This document shows positions 17,632 to 24,180 of a stretch of 64,000 nucleotides of DNA, piece by piece. The number at the start of each line of letters is the position of its first letter. Within the stretch, counting starts at the first letter, position 1. The translations under genes were made by a program, and so were the position numbers. A model generated the notes under the pieces. The model made no database searches and was not told the origin of the DNA. It was given only the letters and a program-made list of their open reading frames with translations. The stretch comes from DATAXP01 sp963708675 (GTDB lineage: Bacteria; Planctomycetota; Planctomycetia; Pirellulales; PNKZ01): NCBI GenBank assembly GCA_963708675.1, contig CAVPTO010000003.1:806001-870000 (forward strand), in the 5' to 3' direction.

Positions 17632-18453
17632 CTAGTTTGCCGTCTGCGAGCGGCTGTACGAGTTCATGTTGTCCATGAGGCACGTACCATCCGGAGCAAA
17701 ACATCCGACATATTTTGCGGGGAAGTAACTGGTGGACGTCGTTGAGGTGACGCTGGGGCCGGGAACCATGAACACGAGCAGTCCGCGTGCGTAGTACTGG
17801 CCTGGCTTGGCGGACGAGAACAAAGGCGTCTCTTGCGCTGTATTTCGCTTGAGCCCTGCCTCGTTGCCAAAGCCGACGACCACGAAGTTGTTGCTCCACT
17901 CCGCCGTGTATGGCTGAATGGAAAATGCCTTGTCGGAGAACAGGACGTTGTGGCCATACGTGTCAAAATTGGCGGCCGTCACGGACGTCGGAAGCTGCAA
18001 CATCGCCACCGTGGCATCGGCCGCGATCGATTGATAGGTTCGGCCGCTGTCGCTCGGGTAGCCGGTCCAACTTTCATCTTGGAAATGTAAGCCGGTCAGA
18101 CCCGAAATCGTCAGACTGTATGCCTGTGTCGCGCTCAACGTTCCTGGCGCAATGATCGTTCCTGCAGCATCAAGCTGAGTTGTCAAAGCGGGGTGCAGCT
18201 TGCTGTAGTAAGTACCCGTGGCGTTGAGTACTCCGTCCCAAGCAGACGGAATGAATCCTTTCTGTGCTTCGTATTGCCCTTCAGCCGTGTTGATTCCTTG
18301 GAGAATCGTCGCGTTGGCGGCCGTCCCAGCCTGTGACGCCACGTCGGTAATGCGCGGGATGATGATCGCCGCGAGAACGGCGAGCACGGCGACGACGACC
18401 ACCAACTCAATCAGCGTCAACCCGCGTTGACGCATCCTTCGATTACGTTGCAT
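17632..18453 (-). CDS. Type IV pilin-like / pseudopilin protein (GspG-like)
   Basis: A 273-residue protein with a class III prepilin signal: MQRNRRMRQRG then LTLIELVVVVAVLAVLAAII, with cleavage after Gly and Glu at +5 of the mature sequence. The rest is a C-terminal globular domain (ATILQGINTAEGQYEAQKGF, NFDTYGHNVLFSDKAF) ending in GCFAPDGTCLMDNM with a Cys pair. GGAG six bases upstream supports the ATG at 18453; the further-upstream open frame is basic and not signal-like. Planctomycetes encode many lone pseudopilins. No other secretion or pilus gene is nearby, so the assembly machinery must be elsewhere. The 298 bases upstream to the next gene show no recognisable feature. Confidence 0.85.
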   Translation of the reverse strand: MQRNRRMRQRGLTLIELVVVVAVLAVLAAIIIPRITDVASQAGTAANATILQGINTAEGQYEAQKGFIPSAWDGVLNATGTYYSKLHPALTTQLDAAGTIIAPGTLSATQAYSLTISGLTGLHFQDESWTGYPSDSGRTYQSIAADATVAMLQLPTSVTAANFDTYGHNVLFSDKAFSIQPYTAEWSNNFVVVGFGNEAGLKRNTAQETPLFSSAKPGQYYARGLLVFMVPGPSVTSTTSTSYFPAKYVGCFAPDGTCLMDNMNSYSRSQTAN

Positions 18454-18751
18454 GAATAGCTCCAGCATTGAAAAATTGAAATGTCGAGTAGGTAAGTAAC
18501 TGAACCGCACAATGGCGCGGCGGCGGCGCGACGGCGATCCGTTCGGATCGTCATGGATCATCCTTGGTGAGCCGAACCGTGAGTGTGCAGCACCGTCAGC
18601 CGCACGATTCCACTTGCCAGCGACGTCGCGAACGACTCACGCTAGAGGCGCGGTTTCGTGGTGGCTTTGCGGTGAATGAGCGCACTCCGGTCGGTAAAGC
18701 TCCCGGCTCGCCAAAGAGACAACATTTGCTAACGCAAGATGTACGAACGCG

Positions 18752-19336
18752 CTAGCCGACTCGCGGCGGTGGCGACGGCGGTTCGTAGGCCGGAGAAGCC
18801 GGCAAGAAAGTGGAACGTATGTCGACGACTTCGACACACGCTTCGAATGTTACGGCAAGCGGTCGCGGTGGTGAGACGGACCAGGCGACGCCGGTCCAAT
18901 CGGCGCTGCCGGCGAGGCATTTCTGAGCTTCGAAGAACGACACCCAACGCGTGGTCGGCTTCGCTTGAGCGACGTTCTTAACGGGCTTTTGCGATGCGTC
19001 ATCGTGCTTCGCGGAACAACAATGCGAGCACTTCGGCTTCGGTGTGCGCAACTTCACGAGTTGCGCCATGATGTTATCGGGAGGCGTGACACCGTTTTCG
19101 CGAGCCCACTCCAGCCGCTGCTCGGGCGTCATGCAGCAGCACGATCGCCAACATTGCTCGGCCGTGTTGCAGCCGCAGTTGTGGTGCTGACAGGGGAAGG
19201 GCTTACCGCCTATGGGCAACGCGGGCAGCGGAACGGTCACGCCGGTGCAGAGAAGCGCGTACTGCATCAGTGCAACCAAGGCGAAACCTTGGCGACTTCG
19301 GCGAAAACGCGCTCGGCCGTGACGGCTAAACATCAT
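18752..19336 (-). CDS. Cysteine-rich exported protein of unknown function
   Basis: About 194 residues. A hydrophobic N-terminal segment (QGFALVALMQYALLCTGVTV) could be a signal peptide or anchor. It is followed by a dense Cys/His region (PCQHHNCGCNTAEQCWRSCC, CMTPEQRLEWARENGVTPPD, CSHCCSAKHDD) with about 12 cysteines in 70 residues, then a Pro-rich tail (PAYEPPSPPPRVG). The pattern of CxxHxCGC, CWRSCCC and RLEWARENGVTPP recurs in planctomycete proteins as I recall it; function unknown. Metal binding is a reasonable guess from the Cys/His density. Start may be ATG 19336 or 19333; the GTG at 19351 is possible. Confidence 0.7.
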   Translation of the reverse strand: MMFSRHGRARFRRSRQGFALVALMQYALLCTGVTVPLPALPIGGKPFPCQHHNCGCNTAEQCWRSCCCMTPEQRLEWARENGVTPPDNIMAQLVKLRTPKPKCSHCCSAKHDDASQKPVKNVAQAKPTTRWVSFFEAQKCLAGSADWTGVAWSVSPPRPLAVTFEACVEVVDIRSTFLPASPAYEPPSPPPRVG

Positions 19337-19399
19337 CCCATCGTCCCCCACTGCCGCCGCATGATAACGGCAACGGTGGCCGCGTGGGAAGCATTTCCG

Positions 19400-21208
19400 C
19401 TAAATGATGCCGTGCAGCGGCCCGCCGCGGGCGGCGAGAGCATCGACGCGGCGTGTGATTTCGGGGTCTTCTTCGAGCGGCGGGGCATGATGCGGCTTGA
19501 GGCGGGCGTCGATGACCAACGACCCGCGGCAACCCCAATGTTTGTGCACGGTGAACGATTCGATGCCGTAAATGTCGACGGCCGGGTTGCTACGCGTGAA
19601 CGTCACCCACAGGAAGTTCGCCAACGTGCGAGCGGTGAATTCGCTGTCGTCGCATAGAACGACGAGCGGAAATTGGTTGATCGCATCGCTGGCACGGAAG
19701 GCGTCACAAAAGGTCTGCGCGAAACCGCAAGCGGTGAGGCAGAGGACGCCGGGAAGCGCGACCCGCGGGGAGGTGGAGCCGTCGGGAAGGCGTAAATCGC
19801 TGTTGATCGACGTCGGCAGCGAGCGGCGCACGGGGCCGGCGGCGGCGATGACGACCTTCGAGCCCTCGTTCAGTCCAGTGCCCGAGTAGTCGAGCGTGTC
19901 GATCGTTGTGTTCGTTTGGAAGTGCAGATCGCAACTCCAATCGACACGCTGGAGCACGTGATAGAAAAACGCTTGCACGTCGTGAAGGTCCAATCGCGGA
20001 TCGTCTTCGTGGGCAGCGATCCACAAATACTTGGCCAGCGACATCTGCCCTTGGCCGAGAATCGCGTTGGCTTGCGTGAGCAATTCCTGCGGTCGTCGCT
20101 CGGTGGCATACGGCACGTAACGTTCGCTGCCGAGCGCGAGCAAAAGTGGATGCACACCGGCCGCGTCGACGGCATGCACTCCACGCACGCCGGGGATGAG
20201 CGTCGGCACGATCGGCCCGGTCAACTCGTGGATGAATTGACCGAAGCTCGTGTCCTCTTGCGGCGGACGGCCGACGGTCGTGAACGGCCATACCGCTCCG
20301 GGGCGATGATACACCCGGTGCACATCCATCACTGGATACTCGTGGGCCAACGAGTAGTAGCCGAGGTGATCGCCGAACGGGCCTTCGAGTTTCAATCGAT
20401 CGGCCTCGATCTCGCCGACGATGCAGAAGTCGGCCTCGGCATGAATGCCCGACGAGCCCCACTGCGAAATGAGCGGCATGCGATGACCGGCCAATGCTCC
20501 GGCGAACGATAGCTCGCTCAGACCTTCGGGCAACGGCATCACCGCGGCGACCGCGAGTGCCGGCGGCCCTCCAATCCAAATGCTCACGGGCAACGTCTCG
20601 CCGCGACGAATCGCTGCCGCGTGATGCACGCCAATGCCGCGATGAATCTGATAGTGCATCCCGACTTCGCGGTCCTTGTCGTACTCGCCGCCGCTAATCT
20701 GCACTCGGTACATGCCGAGGTTCGAGCGTCGCCAGCCCGGGTTGTCGGGATCTTCGGTGTACACCTCGGGCAACGTGATGAACGCCCCGCCGTCTCGCGG
20801 CCAACTTTGGAGCTGCGGCAACTGGCTGAGCGTGGCCGTGTGCTTGAGAATCGGTCCGCTCTTCACCTGTCGCGGCAGCATGTGCATCGCCGCCGGCAGC
20901 GCCTTGCGATACTTCCACGGATGCCGCATCGCTTGCGTCGGATCGATCTTCAACTCGACAAGTTGTTGCACGGCCTGCAAGGTGTCGCGAAAGATGAACC
21001 GCAATCGTTCGATTGTGCCAAACAGATTGCCGACCATCGGGAATTGGCAACCCCGCACGTTGGCGAAGTAAACGGCCGGCCCCCCTGCCGCACACACGCG
21101 ACGCTGGATCTGCGCCGCCTCGAGACACGGATCGACCGGTTGTTCGATCGTGACCATCTGCCCCGTGCGGGTGAGATCGTCGAGGCAGACGCGAAGGGTG
21201 CGGTACAA
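19400..21208 (-). CDS. UbiD family decarboxylase
   Basis: A 602-residue member of the UbiD family of prenyl-FMN-dependent decarboxylases. Diagnostic segments: MYRTLRVCLDDLTRTGQMVT at the start, NLGMYRVQISGGEYDKDREV, GMHYQIHRGIGVHHAAA, GGPPALAVAAVMPLPEGLSE, EADFCIVGEIEADRLKLEGP and FGDHLGYYSLAHEYPVMDVH. These carry the family's Mn/prFMN-binding Asn, Arg and Glu regions. Substrate not determinable. The likely start is a TTG at 21208 since no ATG gives the conserved N-terminus. A family A palindrome lies in frame within the gene (see 19717-19740). It is divergent from the LarA-like gene over a 157-base shared region holding an imperfect inverted repeat. Confidence 0.9.
   Translation of the reverse strand: MYRTLRVCLDDLTRTGQMVTIEQPVDPCLEAAQIQRRVCAAGGPAVYFANVRGCQFPMVGNLFGTIERLRFIFRDTLQAVQQLVELKIDPTQAMRHPWKYRKALPAAMHMLPRQVKSGPILKHTATLSQLPQLQSWPRDGGAFITLPEVYTEDPDNPGWRRSNLGMYRVQISGGEYDKDREVGMHYQIHRGIGVHHAAAIRRGETLPVSIWIGGPPALAVAAVMPLPEGLSELSFAGALAGHRMPLISQWGSSGIHAEADFCIVGEIEADRLKLEGPFGDHLGYYSLAHEYPVMDVHRVYHRPGAVWPFTTVGRPPQEDTSFGQFIHELTGPIVPTLIPGVRGVHAVDAAGVHPLLLALGSERYVPYATERRPQELLTQANAILGQGQMSLAKYLWIAAHEDDPRLDLHDVQAFFYHVLQRVDWSCDLHFQTNTTIDTLDYSGTGLNEGSKVVIAAAGPVRRSLPTSINSDLRLPDGSTSPRVALPGVLCLTACGFAQTFCDAFRASDAINQFPLVVLCDDSEFTARTLANFLWVTFTRSNPAVDIYGIESFTVHKHWGCRGSLVIDARLKPHHAPPLEEDPEITRRVDALAARGGPLHGII
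19717..19740 (-). repeat. Family A repeat inside the ubiD reading frame
   Basis: A copy of the core CTCACCGCTTGCGGTTTCGC on the minus strand, within ubiD, encoding Cys-Leu-Thr-Ala-Cys-Gly-Phe-Ala-Gln. The frame is not broken. It reads in the same sense relative to its gene as the intergenic copies. Confidence 0.8.
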
Positions 21209-21217
21209 GGGAAGTCA

Positions 21218-21352
21218 GAAGTCAGAAAGATGAATTGAGAAGTCGGCAAACACAGTGTAGTTGCCACGCTTCCTTGGGGGCTAGTGGCGAGAAGGCTTCC
21301 TGTGTAACGTGAGGCGTCGGCATCGTACTTCTGCATTCATCATTCTGACTTC
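21218..21352. repeat. Imperfect inverted repeat in the ubiD/larA divergent region
   Basis: Left arm 21218-21247 contains AGTCAGAAAGATGAATTGAG; right arm 21323-21352 is its imperfect reverse complement, with core TTCATCATTCTGACTTC. About 25 of 30 positions agree. The arms flank the shared promoter region of two divergent genes. Confidence 0.6.
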
Positions 21353-21365
21353 CAACTTCTCCGCC

Positions 21366-22679
21366 ATGCCCTGGATCACCGAACGCGCGAAGCACATCTC
21401 GTGGGACCGCATCGAACAACTGATGAAGCAAACGGCCGACGAGGCGCGCAAGCGGCTGTGCTCGAAGCCGAAACGCGTGCTGCTGCTGCCGCCCGACATC
21501 ACGCGGGCGCACTCGGGTGTCGGCCCGATGACGGAGATGCTGTATCGCGATTTCAGCCGCGAGGCCGAGGTTCACGTCATCCCCACGCTCGGCCAACACG
21601 TGCCCCATACGCGGGCTGAGAACGTGCGGATGTTCGGCTCGATTCCTGAGGAACGCATTCACGCCCACGACTGGCGCGGCGGATGCGTGAAGGTCGGCGA
21701 GCTGTCGGCCGAGGAAATGCATGAGGTTTCGGGAGGTGTCGCCGATTGGCCGATGCCGATCACGCTTAACACGATGCTCATGGAAGAGCCGTGGGATCTG
21801 ATCATCAACGTCGGCCACGTCGTGCCGCACGAAGTGCTCGGCTTCGCCAACCATAACAAGAACTACTTCATCGGCCTCGGCGGCAAGGATCTGATCTGCG
21901 CCGCTCACATGATGGCGGCCTGCTGCGGCATCGAGAACAACCTCGGCAATCTGATCACGCCGACGCGGCGGACGTTCAACATCGCCGAGGATCGCTTCCT
22001 GAGTAAATTGCCCGACCTGTACGTGCAGGTGGTGCTGGCCCGTGACGCCAACGACGACCTGGTGCACACCGGCGTGTATGTCGGCGACGATCTCGAAACG
22101 TATCTCGGCGCCGCACGACAATCTCGCGAAGAGAACATCACGCTGTTCGACAAGCCGATCGACAAGATCGTGTGCGTGATGCAGGAAGACGAGTTCGTAA
22201 GCACCTGGGTGGCGAACAAGGCAGTCTATCGCACGCGGATGGCGATGGCAGACGGCGGCGAGCTGTTGATCATCGCGCCGGGCCTGAAACGGTTCGGCGA
22301 ACAAGAAGACGTCGACGCGATCATCCGCAAGTACGGCTACTCGGGCACCGACAACGTGATGCGCGAGTATCGCGTGCAGCCCGACATGCAGGACCTCGCG
22401 CATGCGACCGCGCACTTGCTGCACGGCTCGTCGGAAGGCCGGTTCAAGATCACCTACGCCCCGGGGCACATGACGCGCGAGGAAATCGAGGGGGTGAACT
22501 TCGGCTACGCCGACCTCAAGCAAGTGCTAGCTCGCTACCAGCCCGAGACGCGAAAAGAAGGCTGGAACACAACGCCCGACGGCGAGCGGTTCTTCTTCAT
22601 TCCCACGCCATCGGCTGGCCTTTGGGCGACTCGCGACAAGTTGTACAATCGCGCCAGCGGTTTCGGGGCCGAGGTTTAG
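21366..22679 (+). CDS. LarA-like (DUF2088) nickel-pincer racemase/epimerase family protein
   Basis: A 437-residue member of the lactate-racemase (LarA/DUF2088) family, in which activity needs a nickel-pincer nucleotide cofactor. Visible signature regions: RVLLLPPDITRAHSGVGPMT near the N-terminus, VHVIPTLGQHVPHT, LIINVGHVVPHEVLGFANHN followed by NKNYFIGLGGKDLICAAHMM, which contain the His and Lys positions expected to hold the cofactor and catalyse proton transfer. The substrate is probably not lactate in planctomycete relatives and cannot be named. The larBCE cofactor genes are not in this window. ATG at 21366 chosen; the earlier frame is Arg-rich repeat sequence. Confidence 0.85.
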   Translation: MPWITERAKHISWDRIEQLMKQTADEARKRLCSKPKRVLLLPPDITRAHSGVGPMTEMLYRDFSREAEVHVIPTLGQHVPHTRAENVRMFGSIPEERIHAHDWRGGCVKVGELSAEEMHEVSGGVADWPMPITLNTMLMEEPWDLIINVGHVVPHEVLGFANHNKNYFIGLGGKDLICAAHMMAACCGIENNLGNLITPTRRTFNIAEDRFLSKLPDLYVQVVLARDANDDLVHTGVYVGDDLETYLGAARQSREENITLFDKPIDKIVCVMQEDEFVSTWVANKAVYRTRMAMADGGELLIIAPGLKRFGEQEDVDAIIRKYGYSGTDNVMREYRVQPDMQDLAHATAHLLHGSSEGRFKITYAPGHMTREEIEGVNFGYADLKQVLARYQPETRKEGWNTTPDGERFFFIPTPSAGLWATRDKLYNRASGFGAEV

Positions 22680-22700
22680 CCGGCGAACTTGTTCGCCGCG
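22674..22700. repeat. Family C repeat overlapping the larA-like stop codon
   Basis: GTTTAGCCGGCGAACTTGTTCGCCGCG type palindrome (arms CGGCGAAC/GTTCGCCG). Its TAG supplies the stop codon of the LarA-like gene. Related copies lie at 28325-28380 and 56571-56597. Confidence 0.75.
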
Positions 22701-22711
22701 GCGCGGCGGCG

Positions 22712-22785
22712 CTGTAGGGAACGCCCTCCGTGGCGTTCCGCGAATATCGGATTCATGCACCATCGCGCTTCACGGAACGCTACAG
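22712..22785. repeat. Family B repeat upstream of hldD
   Basis: Starts CTGTAGGGAACGCCCTCCGT and continues through GGCGTTCCG to 22740; an inverted partial arm CACGGAACGCTACAG is at 22771-22785. It ends 29 bases before the hldD ATG. The more complete copy is at 23841-23929, just after hldD. Confidence 0.85.
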
Positions 22786-22814
22786 ACGAAATTCGACCGA
22801 AGGCAAGGACGCCT

Positions 22815-23828
22815 ATGATCATCATCACCGGCGGAGCCGGTTTCATCGGCAGCGCGGCTCTGTGGAAGCTCAACACGTTGGGCGAAGACCGTGTGCTCGT
22901 CGTCGACGAGTTGGGTACGGACGAGAAGTGGCAGAACCTCAACCACCTCGCGTTCGACGACTATCTGCACAAGGACGAGTTCCTGCGACGCATCGAGTCG
23001 TCTCCCGCCACGCTGCCGCGGCCGACGGCCGTCGTGCATCTCGGCGCGTGCTCGAGCACCACGCAGCGCGACGCCGACTATCTGCATCGCAACAACTACG
23101 CCTACACGCGCACCGTGGCCGAGTGGTGCCTCTCGCGGGATGTACGGTTCATTTACGCCAGTAGTGCCGCCACCTACGGCGACGGCAGCCAAGGCTACTC
23201 CGACGACGACGCGGTGACGCCAACGTTGCGGCCGCTGAACGCATATGGTTGGTCGAAGCAGTTGTTCGATCTGTGGGCCCTGCGCAGTGGCGCGATCCGC
23301 AAGATGACAGGCCTCAAGTTCTTCAACGTCTTCGGACCGAACGAGTACCACAAAGGCGACATGGCGAGCGTCGTCTTCAAAGCCGTCGGACAAATCGAGT
23401 CCGAAGGCTTCGTGCGACTGTTCAAATCGTACCTTCCGAAGTATTCCGATGGCGGGCAACTGCGCGACTTCATCTACGTGAAGGACTGCGTCGACGTCAT
23501 CGATTGGCTGATGCACCGTCCCGTGCATGGCGTGTTCAATCTCGGCTGCGGTCGAGCGCGTACGTGGAACGATCTCGTGAAGGCGGTGTTCGCGGCGATG
23601 GGACGTCCGCCACGCATCGAGATGATCGAGATGCCTGAGGCGTTGCGTGGCAAGTATCAATACTTCACCCAGGCCGAGATGAGCAAACTGACCGCCGCCG
23701 GTTGCCCGGTGAAGTTCCACACGCTGGAAGAGGCCGTGAGCGATTACGTGCGGAACTATCTGCTCGCGCCGACGCGGTATCTGACGGCGTCGGCGACGAG
23801 TGAACATTCGCAACGCCGAGCGGCGTGA
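22815..23828 (+). CDS. hldD: ADP-L-glycero-D-manno-heptose 6-epimerase
   Basis: A 337-residue extended SDR epimerase that makes the heptose precursor of LPS inner core. Evidence: Rossmann motif MIIITGGAGFIGSAALWKLN, VVHLGACSSTTQRDADYLHR (the HldD-specific HLGACSSTT), FIYASSAATYGDGSQGY, the catalytic YGWSKQLFD Tyr-x-x-x-Lys, KFFNVFGPNEYHKGDMASVV and GVFNLGCGRARTWNDL. This agrees with an LPS-containing outer membrane. ATG at 22815 begins right at the Rossmann strand. The gene is bracketed on both sides by family B repeats. Confidence 0.94.
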   Translation: MIIITGGAGFIGSAALWKLNTLGEDRVLVVDELGTDEKWQNLNHLAFDDYLHKDEFLRRIESSPATLPRPTAVVHLGACSSTTQRDADYLHRNNYAYTRTVAEWCLSRDVRFIYASSAATYGDGSQGYSDDDAVTPTLRPLNAYGWSKQLFDLWALRSGAIRKMTGLKFFNVFGPNEYHKGDMASVVFKAVGQIESEGFVRLFKSYLPKYSDGGQLRDFIYVKDCVDVIDWLMHRPVHGVFNLGCGRARTWNDLVKAVFAAMGRPPRIEMIEMPEALRGKYQYFTQAEMSKLTAAGCPVKFHTLEEAVSDYVRNYLLAPTRYLTASATSEHSQRRAA

Positions 23829-23840
23829 TTTCCGAGCGCT

Positions 23841-23929
23841 CTGTAGGGAACGCCCTCCGTGGCGTTCCGTCGTGTGAGTGGACGCGTCAGTCCCGCTTCA
23901 CGGAACGCCACAGAGGGCGTTCCCTACAG
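23841..23929. repeat. Family B repeat downstream of hldD, complete hairpin
   Basis: Left arm CTGTAGGGAACGCCCTCCGT and onward (23841-23869) and right arm (23899-23929) that includes AGAGGGCGTTCCCTACAG; nearly 30 bases pair around a loop of about 29. The same left arm, identical over 29 bases, occurs at 22712-22740. Confidence 0.85.
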
Positions 23930-24088
23930 CGAATAATCGTGCATGGCTTAAACGCGCGTAGCATGACAGGTGTTGATGCGTACAATGCGCGCGTGGTCGC
24001 CCTCAAACGGCAGCAGATATCTTCTGCGACATCGCAGAAAACTCACCGAGTTTATTGGCGCGAATCCCCTGGGGACCCCCAGAGGGTG

Positions 24089-24115
24089 ACCAAAAAACGC
24101 GAAACGTTTTTTGGT
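24089..24115. terminator. A-tract/T-tract hairpin between convergent genes
   Basis: ACCAAAAAACG (24089-24099) pairs perfectly with CGTTTTTTGGT (24105-24115) over a 5-base loop. It is symmetric, so each strand reads a hairpin with an adjoining T-run, suiting a weak bidirectional terminator for hldD and the DUF11 gene. The stem is AT-rich, hence modest confidence. Confidence 0.45.
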
Positions 24116-24124
24116 GTGAAACGA

Positions 24125-24150
24125 CGCGCGAAACCGCAAGCGGTGAGGCG
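24125..24150 (-). repeat. Family A repeat 30 bases after the DUF11 gene
   Basis: Minus-strand copy of the core CTCACCGCTTGCGGTTTCGC, so it reads in the sense direction of the minus-strand DUF11 gene, whose stop is at 24181. Confidence 0.85.
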
Positions 24151-24180
24151 GCGCGAGAGAGAAGATGAACGTCGTCGCGG

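Larger units (their letters stand above)
23829..24180. other. 352-base non-coding gap made largely of repeats
   Basis: Between hldD (plus) and the DUF11 gene (minus), both ending here. It holds a family B hairpin (23841-23929), an A-tract/T-tract hairpin (24089-24115) and a family A copy (24125-24150). I see no credible coding sequence. Confidence 0.7.
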
